A stretch of DNA of 64,000 nucleotides from Thiomicrorhabdus sp. Kp2 (GCF_000478585.1 NZ_ARWI01000001.1:1116001-1180000), one strand, 5' to 3'. Positions 37,924-47,428 are shown, counted from the first letter of the stretch. A program made the numbers and translations. Notes: generated by a model not told the origin, from the letters alone.

Positions 37924-38178
37924 TTTCTATACCTCAATTTTGGGGTTTGTGATGAAATTCACTGCCCTTAATTTTTAGTTAAATCTTTGATACTTCAAAT
38001 CATTTAAGAAGTATTAAATTTGATTTAACCCCGAAACGAGAGACCATTATAGAGAGCTAAGCGATAAGTTCAAATCAATAATTTTGATTAAACCTATAGC
38101 TTTAAGACTATAGAAAATACATTTTTATTTGAAGTTTATTGATAACAAAACAGACATGTAAAGTTCACGAACCCCTTA
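37924..38178 (-). promoter_or_regulatory. cbbM promoter region with candidate CbbR sites
   Basis: The 255-bp gap between cbbRm and cbbM holds several dyads of LysR-site size: CTATAG 38094-38099 with CTATAG 38108-38113, AATCAA 38073-38078 with TTGATT 38084-38089, and a larger imperfect dyad at 37997-38027. LysR regulators bind T-N11-A dyads. Exact operator and start site are not resolved. Confidence 0.5.
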
Positions 38179-39120
38179 TCAAAATTCGTTAAAGGCCTTC
38201 TGACTCAGCGTTTGGCCTTCTACTTTAAGTAGTTCTATTAATTTTTCTGCCGCAATGGAGAGCACTTTACCCTTTGGATAAGCCAAGTACCAATGACGAT
38301 TGATCGGAAACCCCTTTACATCAAGGATTTTTATCTTACCTTGGCCAATCTCTTCCATTAAAGTTGGAACGGAGGCAACTGTCACACCTAAGTTCTGCAA
38401 TAAACCCAAACGTATCGCCTCATTTCCACCTAAAACCATTTTAATATGTGGTTGAAACTCAAACTCAGCAAACACTTTATCTATTTGGGCGCGAATACCT
38501 GACCCCGTTTCACGCATTAAAAACGGTTCATTGGCCAGATCGGTAATATTTAATTTCTTACCTACTAAAGGATGATTTGCATTGGCCACAAAGGCAAGTG
38601 GGTTAACCGCCAACTGAGAAGATTCAACGTTAAGCTCTTCAGTTGGCTGGCCTAACAGATAGAAATCGTCACTATTTTTTGCAATTCTTTCTAAGAGCGT
38701 CTCTTTGTTACCCACACGTAATAAGATGGTCACATCGGGATAAGCCTGGGTGAATTCATGAATGACTTTAGGCACAAAATACTGAGCTGTTGAGATCACT
38801 GCAAGCTTAACACTACCGCCCGAAAACCCTTTAAGATGATTAATCTTTTGCTCTGTTATAGATAACTGTTTGAGAATGATATCCGTAGACTCGTAGAGTA
38901 TTTTGCCCGCATCCGTTAAATAGACCTTACGCCCGATTTGTTCAAACAGCGGCGTATCTAAAGCCTCACTGAGCTTTTTAACCTGCATTGAAACAGTGGG
39001 TTGAGTTAAATGCAACTCTTCAGCAGCTCTAGAAAAGCTATTATGCCTCGCAATGCTTTCAAACACTTGTAACTGTCTTAAAGTGGCGTTTCGAGCAAGA
39101 ACGGATATTTTTTCAGGCAT
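38179..39120 (-). CDS. cbbR: LysR-type regulator CbbR (adjacent to cbbM)
   Basis: The 313-residue protein has an N-terminal winged helix (LRQLQVFESIARHNSFSRAAEELHLTQPTVSMQVKKLSE) and an effector-binding domain. It reads towards cbbM on the same strand and is probably the regulator of cbbMQO (CbbRm in related organisms). Effectors of CbbR include phosphorylated intermediates and NADPH in other bacteria. A second, related CbbR follows at 39177. Confidence 0.9.
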   Translation of the reverse strand: MPEKISVLARNATLRQLQVFESIARHNSFSRAAEELHLTQPTVSMQVKKLSEALDTPLFEQIGRKVYLTDAGKILYESTDIILKQLSITEQKINHLKGFSGGSVKLAVISTAQYFVPKVIHEFTQAYPDVTILLRVGNKETLLERIAKNSDDFYLLGQPTEELNVESSQLAVNPLAFVANANHPLVGKKLNITDLANEPFLMRETGSGIRAQIDKVFAEFEFQPHIKMVLGGNEAIRLGLLQNLGVTVASVPTLMEEIGQGKIKILDVKGFPINRHWYLAYPKGKVLSIAAEKLIELLKVEGQTLSQKAFNEF

Positions 39121-39176
39121 TAGAGACTACCTATCAATAAGAATTTTTATGAATATTTTATGACAAAAAAACAGGT

Positions 39177-40103
39177 TTAACGTGTATCAGACATAACTAA
39201 TAGTTTATTAATATCCACAGCATTCACAAAATCTAAAAAAGCTTCTGCAGCTGGAACCAATGATTTTCCCGACATTTTGGCCACATACCAATCACGGGTA
39301 ACAGGAAAACCTTCTACATCCAACACATCAATATGTCGATAGCGAGTTTCTAAGCGAATCGCTTGCTTTGGTAAAACTGAAATACCTAGCCCAGCCATTA
39401 CAGCTTGTTTAATACTTTCTGTACTGCCCAGCTCCATATAAGGCTCTAAATCAATACCATTTTCTTTAAATCTATCCTCAACAGAATCCCGAATACCAGA
39501 CCCTTTCTCACGCATCAAAAAGCGTTCATTTGACAAGGCCGTAATTGGAATTTTTTTCTCCTTAGAGAGGGGATGTTTTGAGGGCGCCGCGACCACAAGT
39601 TCATTTTGAAAAAAGGGAAAGGCATCCATTTTTAAGTCCTCAGGAACCCGTCCCATAATCGACAAATCATACTGATTATGCTTGAGCTCATCGAGGATTC
39701 GGCGTCTATTGATAACCGTTATCATTGGCTTAACATCAGGAAAACGGTTCAAAAAAGCTTTGAGAATATAAGGCATAAAATATTTGGCTGGTGTGACAAC
39801 GGCAATACGAAGTTCACCATCAATACGAGCCTGCTCAGATTTGATACTGACATTGAGTTCTTTTAGCTCATCTAATATCTTCTGGCAACTCTTATACATA
39901 TGTTCACCAGGCCTGGTAAGAAACAATTTTTTACCCACTACCTCAATAAATTTGACATCATTATTCTCTTCTAAACGCTTCACTTGGATCGAAACGGCAG
40001 GCTGAGTAAGACTCAATTCCTCAGCCGCTTTGGTATAACTCAAGTTGCGTGCAACCGCTTCAAATATACGGATTTGTTGGGCAGTAACATGGAGATTATG
40101 CAT
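39177..40103 (-). CDS. cbbR: LysR-type regulator CbbR (divergent from cbbLS)
   Basis: The 308-residue protein has the CbbR winged helix (TAQQIRIFEAVARNLSYTKAAEELSLTQPAVSIQVKRLEE) and substrate domain. It is transcribed divergently from cbbL across a 207-bp gap, the classic cbbR arrangement, so it probably controls cbbLSQO and itself. It is related to but clearly distinct from the other CbbR, from which it may have arisen by duplication. An exact palindrome copy lies in the coding sequence, encoding LTRPGE. Confidence 0.92.
   Translation of the reverse strand: MHNLHVTAQQIRIFEAVARNLSYTKAAEELSLTQPAVSIQVKRLEENNDVKFIEVVGKKLFLTRPGEHMYKSCQKILDELKELNVSIKSEQARIDGELRIAVVTPAKYFMPYILKAFLNRFPDVKPMITVINRRRILDELKHNQYDLSIMGRVPEDLKMDAFPFFQNELVVAAPSKHPLSKEKKIPITALSNERFLMREKGSGIRDSVEDRFKENGIDLEPYMELGSTESIKQAVMAGLGISVLPKQAIRLETRYRHIDVLDVEGFPVTRDWYVAKMSGKSLVPAAEAFLDFVNAVDINKLLVMSDTR
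39907..39916. repeat. CCAGGCCTGG palindrome, coding copy
   Basis: Exact copy inside the cbbR gene, encoding part of TRPGEH. Confidence 0.9.
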
Positions 40104-40156
40104 AGTAAAATTTGATCCTAGCCATTGTAAATTGATGAATTTCAGACTTTTCTATT

Positions 40157-40172
40157 ATATACATTTGTATAT
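40157..40172. promoter_or_regulatory. Palindromic candidate CbbR operator upstream of cbbL
   Basis: ATATACA and TGTATAT flank TT to give a perfect 16-bp dyad in the cbbR-cbbL gap, about 140 bp before the cbbL start. It fits the T-N11-A form used by LysR regulators. Confidence 0.55.
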
Positions 40173-40310
40173 GTTGTGCATAACAATCGCTGTATTGCCA
40201 AGATTGAAGAAAGTTTTTAACATGGGCAGCAACTGAAAACGAAGGGACGACTTCCCAACTTAATAAACGATTTTCAGATTACAGTTTTTTTAACCTAAAT
40301 GAGGTAGAAC

Positions 40311-41729
40311 ATGGCTAAGACTTACAATGCCGGTGTAAAAGAATACCGCGAAACTTATTGGATGCCAGATTACGAGCCAAAAGACTCAGATTTTCTAGCA
40401 TGTTTTAAAGTAACTCCACAGGATGGTGTTCCGCGTGAAGAGATCGCAGCAGCTGTTGCGGCAGAATCTTCAACAGGTACATGGACAACTGTTTGGACTG
40501 ACTTATTAACTGACCTTGACTATTATAAAGGTCGTGCGTATAGAATTGAAGACGTTCCTGGTGACGATACTTGTTTCTACGCTTTCATTGCATACCCAAT
40601 CGATCTTTTCGAAGAAGGTTCAGTTGTATCTGTAATGACTTCATTAGTTGGTAACGTTTTCGGATTTAAAGCACTACGTGCTTGTCGTCTAGAAGATATC
40701 CGTTTCCCACTAGCGTATGTTATGACTTGTGGTGGACCTCCACACGGTATCCAAGTAGAACGTGACAAAATGGACAAGTATGGTCGTCCAATGTTAGGTT
40801 GTACTATCAAACCTAAGCTAGGTCTTTCTGCTAAGAACTACGGTCGTGCAGTATATGAGTGCCTACGTGGTGGTCTTGACTTCACTAAAGATGATGAAAA
40901 CGTAACTTCACAGCCATTCATGCGTTGGAGAGATCGTTTCCTATTCTGTCAGGAAGGTATCGAGAAAGCTCAAGCTGAAACTGGTGAGAAAAAAGGTCAC
41001 TACTTAAACGTTACTGCTGGTACGCCAGAAGAAATGTATGAGCGTGCTGAATTCGCTAAAGAGATTGGTACGCCAATCATCATGCACGATTACCTAACTG
41101 GTGGTTTCACTGCTAACACTGGTCTAGCTAACTACTGCCGTAAAAACGGTCTGTTGTTACACATTCACCGCGCAATGCACGGTGTAATTGACCGTAACCC
41201 ACACCACGGTATTCACTTCCGTGTTTTAACTAAAGCTCTACGTCTATCTGGTGGTGATCACTTACACTCAGGTACAGTTGTAGGTAAGTTAGAAGGTGAC
41301 CGTGAAGCAACTCTAGGTTGGATCGATATCATGCGTGATTCTTTCATTCCTGAAGATCGTGCTCGTGGAATCATGTTCGATCAAGACTTCGGTGCAATGC
41401 CTGGTGTTATTCCAGTTGCATCTGGTGGTATTCACGTATGGCACATGCCTGCTCTTGTTACTATCTTCGGTGATGACTCTGTTCTTCAGTTCGGTGGTGG
41501 TACTTTAGGTCACCCATGGGGTAACGCCGCTGGTGCAGCTGCTAACCGTGTTGCGTTGGAAGCTTGTGTACAAGCTCGTAACGAAGGTCGTGAAGTTGAG
41601 AAAGAAGGTAAAGATATCCTTACTAACGCTGCTAAAGATAGCCCAGAACTTAAGATCGCTATGGAAACTTGGAAAGAAATCAAGTTCGAATTCGACACAG
41701 TTGACAAGCTTGACGTTAAGCATAAGTAA
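40311..41729 (+). CDS. cbbL: Form I RubisCO large subunit
   Basis: The 472-residue subunit contains K167 (TIKPKLG), the carbamylated K193 with D195 and E196 (FTKDDE), and the [15 protein letters not shown] loop. It is a proteobacterial form IA type; with cbbQ/cbbO next to it and no carboxysome shell genes, it looks like the cytosolic IAq branch. GAGG precedes the ATG. Codon bias is strong, as in cbbM. It is followed by cbbS with a 23-bp gap. Confidence 0.98.
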   Translation: MAKTYNAGVKEYRETYWMPDYEPKDSDFLACFKVTPQDGVPREEIAAAVAAESSTGTWTTVWTDLLTDLDYYKGRAYRIEDVPGDDTCFYAFIAYPIDLFEEGSVVSVMTSLVGNVFGFKALRACRLEDIRFPLAYVMTCGGPPHGIQVERDKMDKYGRPMLGCTIKPKLGLSAKNYGRAVYECLRGGLDFTKDDENVTSQPFMRWRDRFLFCQEGIEKAQAETGEKKGHYLNVTAGTPEEMYERAEFAKEIGTPIIMHDYLTGGFTANTGLANYCRKNGLLLHIHRAMHGVIDRNPHHGIHFRVLTKALRLSGGDHLHSGTVVGKLEGDREATLGWIDIMRDSFIPEDRARGIMFDQDFGAMPGVIPVASGGIHVWHMPALVTIFGDDSVLQFGGGTLGHPWGNAAGAAANRVALEACVQARNEGREVEKEGKDILTNAAKDSPELKIAMETWKEIKFEFDTVDKLDVKHK

Positions 41730-41752
41730 TTGAAATTTAGGAGAATATACCA

Positions 41753-42103
41753 ATGAGTGTACAAGATTACCCTTCAAGAATCTCTGACCCTAAGTCACGT
41801 AAGGCTGAGACTTTCTCATACCTTCCGTCTATGAGTGCTGACCAAGTTAAAGCTCAGGTTCAGTACATCATCGATAAAGGTTGGAACCCAGCTATCGAAC
41901 ATTCAGAGCCAGAGCGTGCTACTGATTACTACTGGTACATGTGGAAACTTCCAATGTTCGGTGAAACTTCTGCAGACGCAGTACTTGCTGAAGTTGATAA
42001 CTGCATCAAAGCTAACCCAAACAACCACGTTCGTTTGATTGGTTATGATAACTTTGCGCAGTCTCAAGGTGCTAACATGCTTGTTAAGCGTGGTGATATG
42101 TAA
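41753..42103 (+). CDS. cbbS: Form I RubisCO small subunit
   Basis: The 116-residue subunit pairs with CbbL to form the L8S8 enzyme. The segments [21 protein letters not shown] and [11 protein letters not shown] are characteristic of small subunits. The gene has AGGAG upstream of ATG and is the last of the tightly spaced structural genes; a long hairpin-rich spacer separates it from cbbQ1. Confidence 0.97.
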   Translation: MSVQDYPSRISDPKSRKAETFSYLPSMSADQVKAQVQYIIDKGWNPAIEHSEPERATDYYWYMWKLPMFGETSADAVLAEVDNCIKANPNNHVRLIGYDNFAQSQGANMLVKRGDM

Positions 42104-42426
42104 TAACAGCGTGTTACGCTCTTATTGATATCAGGTGTTCTTTATAAACTTACCAGGCCTGGTAAGTTTATAAACCACCAACCTTTTAGACTAGAAAAGC
42201 TTTTTCTAGTCTATCCAAATTCTGAGAAATGCCTATACAATTAAGTCTAGGCCTTTCTTAACCAAGTTTGCTAAATCACTTTTATACCTCACGATTTAGT
42301 AACACGGGTCGGCTGGCCCCGAAACTGGCCGACCTTTCACTTTAGATTTGTTTATTTCTAATAAGTGAACAAATCTAAAAGTTTGAAAACTCTTTTTTGA
42401 ATTTGTCATGCTAACGGAGAAACCCC
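42104..42426 (+). other. 323-bp hairpin-rich spacer between cbbS and cbbQ1
   Basis: Four hairpins follow one another: a perfect 34-nt palindrome at 42141-42174 centred on the exact CCAGGCCTGG decamer; GACTAGAAAA / TTTTCTAGTC at 42189-42211; GGTCGGC / GCCGACC at 42307-42334; and a 12-bp stem TTTAGATTTGTT / AACAAATCTAAA at 42341-42379. None has a long T tail, so they may be RNA-stabilising or processing elements that keep cbbLS message above cbbQO message, rather than full stops. Confidence 0.6.
42141..42174. repeat. 34-nt perfect palindrome around CCAGGCCTGG
   Basis: A 17+17 perfect dyad with the decamer at 42153-42162, 37 bp after the cbbS stop. Confidence 0.9.
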
Positions 42427-43245
42427 ATGTCAGAAGTCAATGCATTAGATCCATCTCAATACCTAATTAAAGAAGAACCTTTCTACCGCCCTGTTGCGGA
42501 TGAAATTGAGTTATTTGAATCTGGTTACGCTTCGCGTATGCCTATCATGCTTAAAGGTCCTACTGGTTGTGGTAAATCACGTTTTGTTGAGTATATGGCT
42601 CATAAACTAAACAAGCCTCTAATTACGGTTGCTTGTAACGAGGACATGACCGCATCTGATTTAGTAGGTCGTTTCTTAATCGATATCAACGGTACTCGTT
42701 GGCAGGATGGTCCTTTGACAGTTGCTGCTCGTATCGGTGCTATCTGTTATTTGGATGAGGTGGTTGAAGCACGTCAAGATACTACCGTTGTTATTCACCC
42801 GCTGACGGATCACCGTCGCATTTTACCTTTGGATAAAAAAGGTGAATTGGTTGAAGCTCACCCTGATTTCCAGTTGGTTATCTCTTATAACCCTGGTTAC
42901 CAGTCAATGATGAAAGACTTAAAACAATCGACTAAGCAACGTTTTGGTGGTTTCCGTTTTGACTATCCTGAAGCAGCGATTGAAGCAGACATCGTAGCTA
43001 AAGAAGCAGGAATCGATGCAGCAACCGCTGAGAAATTGGTTCAAATCGCTCAACGCTCTCGTAACCTGAAAGGTCACGGATTGGATGAAGGTATCTCTAC
43101 TCGTCTATTGGTTTACGCAGCACAATTAATCAATAAAGGTGTAGACCCTAAGAAAGCTTGTACTATGGCGCTTATCACTCCATTAACGGATGATGATGAT
43201 ATTTTAGATACGTTATTAACAACAGTAGATACATTTTTTGAATAA
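42427..43245 (+). CDS. cbbQ: CbbQ AAA+ RubisCO activase (cbbLS side)
   Basis: The 272-residue MoxR-class AAA+ protein has Walker A GPTGCGKS at 44-51, Walker [10 protein letters not shown], and sensor segments. It is the paralogue of the cbbM-side CbbQ and works with CbbO1 on form I RubisCO. It sits after the hairpin-rich spacer and has GGAG upstream of the start. A palindrome copy follows its stop codon by 5 bp. Confidence 0.95.
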   Translation: MSEVNALDPSQYLIKEEPFYRPVADEIELFESGYASRMPIMLKGPTGCGKSRFVEYMAHKLNKPLITVACNEDMTASDLVGRFLIDINGTRWQDGPLTVAARIGAICYLDEVVEARQDTTVVIHPLTDHRRILPLDKKGELVEAHPDFQLVISYNPGYQSMMKDLKQSTKQRFGGFRFDYPEAAIEADIVAKEAGIDAATAEKLVQIAQRSRNLKGHGLDEGISTRLLVYAAQLINKGVDPKKACTMALITPLTDDDDILDTLLTTVDTFFE

Positions 43246-43250
43246 AGCCA

Positions 43251-43260
43251 CCAGGCCTGG
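43251..43260. repeat. CCAGGCCTGG palindrome, intergenic copy
   Basis: Exact copy (ACCAGGCCTGGTAA context) between cbbQ1 and cbbO1. Confidence 0.9.
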
Positions 43261-43323
43261 TAACTCTTAGCTGAAGATGTAGCCAGGCACTCAGTTGAAT
43301 TTAAAAATGTATAGGATAATGTT

Positions 43324-45657
43324 ATGAGTTTTGATCTAGAAGAAGTCAAAGCATCATTGATTAAAAGCGTTCCTCAACTAGAGGATATGCTTGACTCTTT
43401 GATACAAGAAGCTTCTCACTACATGAATGAGCACTCTCGAGAAGAGTGGTTAGACAACGCCAATGCGCTTGCCTATCTTGGTAAAGGGCAAGATGTTGTA
43501 GTGAGTTATCTTGAAGCAGTTCCACAAGTTATTGCTAAGGTTGAAGACGAGATTCTGGACGATATCCATGAAAACGTAATGAAACTATCATCAGTAACTT
43601 CTGGTGAAGTCATTGCGCTCGTTTTGGATTCATTGCCGACCATTGCCGATAAAACACGTGATATCGATCTGACCAGACAATATCTAGCTCTGATTTATCA
43701 AATTGGTTCTAAAACACCTCGTGGCATGCGTCCAATGTTAGCCAATATGGATGAGCTTATGTCTAAGCTGACTGTATCTGGTTTACGTCGTTGGGCTCAA
43801 TGGGGTGCGCAAGCACACGCCCGTAACTTCCCTGCGCAAATTAAATACTTTGGTTTAGAGTCTGAAGATTCAAAAGCGGTATTTCAGCAACAGCGTAAGG
43901 GTTCATTGTTTATCGATTTCCATCGACCAATCAACTTTTACCTGCGTGCTTTCTGGGCTCGTGATTTTTTTATCCGTCCAGCTGCAGCTGACTTTGAGGA
44001 CTTTAAACCTTATTTTGAAAAAATGGCTTTACACCTGCCAGACGCCCTAAATGATTTGGGTGACGTATCAGGTGGTGAGCTTTATCGTGCAATGGCAGCG
44101 CACTTGGCATCACACGTTTGCTACAGTAAAGCGGCTATTTCAATGGAACAGCTAACACCACAGCAGATGTTTTTTATCGAAATCATCGAAGATGCACGAG
44201 TGGAATACAATGCCATTAAGCAGTTCCCAGGGTTACGCAACCTGTGGATGAAAGTCATCAGAGCGAGCCAGGAACAAGTCGATTTAGATCCTAAGTCTAA
44301 TGCTTATCGCATTGAGCAACTTGCCATTAAACTGATGGACGAACAATACGACCTGCAAGATGAGCAACTGATGATTGTTGCCGATAAGTTCTATTCTGAA
44401 ATCGAAGACAACCTCGACAATGAAAAATGGTCTTGGGAGTTAGGTGTTTTACTACATAACGTACTCAACATCGCAACCAATAAATGGGTTTCGTTAACAG
44501 AGCTGAATAAACAACGTTTTGGCTACCGTGATGATAACCGTTTTGTATGGGCTTCAGAAGAGTGGGCGGAGATGGAAGCAGGCTCGACTGGCTACCAAGA
44601 AACCGTTCGCCGTCACGTCTCGGTTATGGAGATGATTAACGAAATAGACTCAGAACTGGTTGATGTTGACCATGATGAAGTTTGGGTACTCGGTTCTGAG
44701 TTAATGCCATATGAAGACAACGGTATTTCTTACAATGAAATGGAAGGGATTGAACCTGTTTCAGACCCTTACCACTATCACGAGTGGGATTACCGTGTTC
44801 AACTGAACCGTCCTAACTGGGTAACACTGTATGAACGTCGTGCTAAAAAAGGTGATCCTGAACTTTATAATCGTATCTTAGATGCCAATAAAGGGATTGC
44901 TCACCGCATTAAACAAATTGTTGATAAATTACAAGCGGTTGGTTTACAACGTATCCGTCGCTTAGAAGACGGTGATGAGTTAGATTTGAATGCTTGTGTT
45001 GAGGCCATCACTTCAATCCGTATGGGACAGGAACCTGATCCACGAATTACCATGAAAAATGTGATTCGTAGCCGTGAAGTATCGGTGGTTATCTTATTAG
45101 ACTTATCTGAATCCACTAATGAGATGGTTGCTGATACGGATAGAACCATTCTGGAAGTAACTCAAGAAGCGGCCATTCTGGTTTCACATGCCATCAATGG
45201 TATTGGCGACCAATTTGCTGTACATGGCTTCTCTTCGGATGGTCGTCATGATTTACAGTATGTCCGTTTTAAACAGTTTGATGACTCTTTTGATGCTGAC
45301 GTTCACGCTCGTTTAGCGGGCATGCAAGGTGGATTATCAACCCGTATGGGTGGAGCGATGCGTCATGCTGGGCACTATCTTGAACAACAGAACAGCAAGC
45401 AGAAGCTACTGTTAGTGATTACCGATGGTGAGCCTGCTGATATTGATGAACAAGATGGTCAGTATTTGAAACAGGATGCCAAGAAAGCCGTTGAAGAGCT
45501 GCAATCAAAAGGTATTCACTCATACTGCTTAACGATTGACCAATACGCAGATAAATATGTACATAATATCTTTGGACAGAATCGTTATGCTATTGTTGAT
45601 GACGTAATGAAACTACCAGAGAAGTTACCGCAATTATTTGCCAACCTGACAACTTAA
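43324..45657 (+). CDS. cbbO: CbbO RubisCO activase adaptor (cbbLS side)
   Basis: The 777-residue protein has the CbbO layout with a C-terminal von Willebrand A domain (MIDAS DLSESTN near 600, ITDGEPAD near 700). It is the paralogue of the cbbM-side CbbO; the two share the DDNRFVWASEE/DDNRYIWFFYEE block and the ...PDPRI... segment. It recruits the CbbQ ring to form I RubisCO. It is followed by a strong terminator. Confidence 0.94.
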   Translation: MSFDLEEVKASLIKSVPQLEDMLDSLIQEASHYMNEHSREEWLDNANALAYLGKGQDVVVSYLEAVPQVIAKVEDEILDDIHENVMKLSSVTSGEVIALVLDSLPTIADKTRDIDLTRQYLALIYQIGSKTPRGMRPMLANMDELMSKLTVSGLRRWAQWGAQAHARNFPAQIKYFGLESEDSKAVFQQQRKGSLFIDFHRPINFYLRAFWARDFFIRPAAADFEDFKPYFEKMALHLPDALNDLGDVSGGELYRAMAAHLASHVCYSKAAISMEQLTPQQMFFIEIIEDARVEYNAIKQFPGLRNLWMKVIRASQEQVDLDPKSNAYRIEQLAIKLMDEQYDLQDEQLMIVADKFYSEIEDNLDNEKWSWELGVLLHNVLNIATNKWVSLTELNKQRFGYRDDNRFVWASEEWAEMEAGSTGYQETVRRHVSVMEMINEIDSELVDVDHDEVWVLGSELMPYEDNGISYNEMEGIEPVSDPYHYHEWDYRVQLNRPNWVTLYERRAKKGDPELYNRILDANKGIAHRIKQIVDKLQAVGLQRIRRLEDGDELDLNACVEAITSIRMGQEPDPRITMKNVIRSREVSVVILLDLSESTNEMVADTDRTILEVTQEAAILVSHAINGIGDQFAVHGFSSDGRHDLQYVRFKQFDDSFDADVHARLAGMQGGLSTRMGGAMRHAGHYLEQQNSKQKLLLVITDGEPADIDEQDGQYLKQDAKKAVEELQSKGIHSYCLTIDQYADKYVHNIFGQNRYAIVDDVMKLPEKLPQLFANLTT

Positions 45658-45682
45658 TTAGCTTTATTTGCTAATCAAGTCC

Positions 45683-45717
45683 AAAACCCTAGTCAGGAAA
45701 CTGGCTAGGGTTTTTTT
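45683..45717 (+). terminator. Terminator after cbbO1
   Basis: A long stem AAAACCCTAG...CTAGGGTTTT with a CAG-GAAA-CTG cap, followed by seven T. It ends the cbbQ1-cbbO1 transcript. Confidence 0.9.
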
Positions 45718-45772
45718 ATACCCAAATTTGATAGAATACATTGCAAATAGTGCAATTAATTAGGATTAAACA

Positions 45773-46345
45773 ATGAACGCAGAACAGTTTAAACAAGCTT
45801 TAAATGAGTTTCCAGATGAAAACTATCAAGCCATTATTGATGGCGCCGCTCTAATTGTCTTTGAAGATAAAGCTCTGACCCTTGGAAAATCTCAGCAAGC
45901 TTATGTTATTTTTGAAATGGGTGATGAAACGTTTGACTCTTCAGATGCGCTTAAAGCATCACTAATCGAGCGCTCTAATGATTTAATTCAAGAGTACTAT
46001 CAATACAACCCAATCAGTAAAATGCACTTTAATAACCAGTTAATGAACCTTGTTAAAGAACATGGTGCAAATGCCTTTGTTACCATGCCAGGACAAGAAG
46101 CCATTGTTAAGCTTTTTGTTGAAGGCAGTGAAGTGATTGTCGAAACCAATGAAAGCCCTAGATTCAAATATGGCTTTTGCTATGTTTTGAATGAAAAGTT
46201 ATTGCCGCAAGCTGTCGAAAACAAAGTAAAAAACTGGGTCAGCTCAGGTAGTGCTTATGATGACTATATCAGTGTTAACGTTTGCCGTTTTAGTAGCGCT
46301 GATATGGAAGTAGAAGATACCAGTTCTTATTCAGGTTCGTTATAG
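45773..46345 (+). CDS. Unrecognised 190-residue protein downstream of cbbO1
   Basis: The soluble, acidic protein has no signal peptide or membrane helix. It is rich in predicted alpha/beta structure (AALIVFEDKALTLG, ANAFVTMPGQEAIVKLFVEG) and ends DTSSYSGSL. It has its own upstream gap after a terminator and is closed by another terminator, so it may be an independent transcript. I recognise no family. Its position after cbbO mirrors the 149-residue gene on the other side, but the sequences do not look related by eye. Confidence 0.65.
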   Translation: MNAEQFKQALNEFPDENYQAIIDGAALIVFEDKALTLGKSQQAYVIFEMGDETFDSSDALKASLIERSNDLIQEYYQYNPISKMHFNNQLMNLVKEHGANAFVTMPGQEAIVKLFVEGSEVIVETNESPRFKYGFCYVLNEKLLPQAVENKVKNWVSSGSAYDDYISVNVCRFSSADMEVEDTSSYSGSL

Positions 46346-46362
46346 TTTTGTCATATTTCCAC

Positions 46363-46391
46363 AAAAAAGGGCGGTTTAACCGCCCTTTTTT
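46363..46391. terminator. Bidirectional terminator between the 190-residue gene and cnoX
   Basis: A perfect 14-bp stem (AAAAAAGGGCGGTT with AACCGCCCTTTTTT) around one base, with A and T runs on both sides. It serves the convergent gene pair. Confidence 0.95.
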
Positions 46392-46415
46392 GTTTCTAAC
46401 ATAACTGAATAACTT

Positions 46416-47291
46416 TTATTGAGCTAATAAATTACTCAAAACCCTACGGGCATCTTTTGCGAGTTCAGGCTGACTGCCTTCTAACATATTAATAATCGTG
46501 ATGGTAAGCTCTTGGGCAGCCCCCTCTTTAAATCCACGGTCGTTTTCCAATATCTCAAACACTTGATCTAATGCCTCTTCATACGCATGTTCAGCAACAT
46601 AACATACTGCTAAATAAAGCCGAGCTTCATAATCTTCTGGGGTCTCTTCAACTGTTTTTAGCAGACTTACCAGGCCTGGTGTCTTGGTCGCTAAATCCTT
46701 AAATGTCATTTGCCCTATAATCGCCTTGCCGATTTCTGAATTTTTATCTTTGTCTGGTAAACGATTAAACAGCGATTTCGCTTCTGTAAGTTCATTTATG
46801 TCGAGCAATATTTGAATCATATCTAACGCGACACGCGTATTGCTAGGATCGCTCTGAATCGCTTCAGTCAGTAACTTAATCGCCCCTGCAGTATCTCCAT
46901 TTAAATGACTTGTCTTAGCTTGTTCACGCATCTCATCTGATGCCTTATAAATACCGTAGGATTTTAATAAGGCGGCCAATTCAGCTTCTTCAAGCAATCC
47001 AACTTCTTGATGAACCATCTCTCCATCTTTAAATACTTTTAAAGTTGGTACATTAACAATCTCATATTGCTCACGTAAATCTGTTTCCATATCAATATCT
47101 ACACGTGCCAATAGAAACTGCCCTGCAAAGTCCTCTGCAAAGTTAGTAAGCAGGTTTTCTAACTGAATACACATACCCAAACTCGGACTCATAAAAAGAG
47201 TGAAAACAGGAAGCTTATACGAATTCATTAAAACAACTGAATTAAAGTTACTTTGAGAAATTTCAAAGTTTAATACTTGATTACTACTCAT
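46416..47291 (-). CDS. cnoX: Thioredoxin-like/TPR chaperone CnoX (YbbN) family
   Basis: The 291-residue protein has a thioredoxin fold (residues about 10-115) with the cis-Pro segment IVNVPTLKVF, followed by a TPR-like helical region with GDTAGAIKLLTEAIQSDPSN. The thioredoxin CXXC site is degenerate here (PSLGMC), retaining only the second Cys, as in E. coli CnoX, where it is SXXC. The family holds stress-damaged proteins and hands them to GroEL. An exact palindrome copy lies in the TPR part. Confidence 0.85.
   Translation of the reverse strand: MSSNQVLNFEISQSNFNSVVLMNSYKLPVFTLFMSPSLGMCIQLENLLTNFAEDFAGQFLLARVDIDMETDLREQYEIVNVPTLKVFKDGEMVHQEVGLLEEAELAALLKSYGIYKASDEMREQAKTSHLNGDTAGAIKLLTEAIQSDPSNTRVALDMIQILLDINELTEAKSLFNRLPDKDKNSEIGKAIIGQMTFKDLATKTPGLVSLLKTVEETPEDYEARLYLAVCYVAEHAYEEALDQVFEILENDRGFKEGAAQELTITIINMLEGSQPELAKDARRVLSNLLAQ
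46670..46679. repeat. CCAGGCCTGG palindrome, coding copy
   Basis: Exact copy inside cnoX, encoding part of KTPGLVSL. Confidence 0.9.
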
Positions 47292-47401
47292 TTTGGTACC
47301 TGTGTAACGAATTATTTATCCTATTATAACAGTGCTTTTAAACGGAACTATTACATGCCGTTATGTTCTTTATAAACCATTCCTGTAATAAACCCTAGAT
47401 A

Positions 47402-47428
47402 CAAAAAAGCCCGCATGAAGCGGGCCTT
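47402..47428 (-). terminator. Terminator after fba
   Basis: GCCCGC / GCGGGC stem with an ATGAA-type loop, followed on the minus strand by six T (47402-47407). It ends the glycolytic/Calvin-cycle gene series 25 bp after the fba stop. Confidence 0.9.

Noticed and set aside
42307-42334. Riboswitch upstream of cbbQ1
   Set aside because: It is a single 7-bp stem with a plain loop and does not match any riboswitch core I know.
31625-46345. Carboxysome locus
   Set aside because: No shell protein, csoS2 or pentamer genes occur around either RubisCO; the cbbQ/cbbO context is the non-carboxysomal type.
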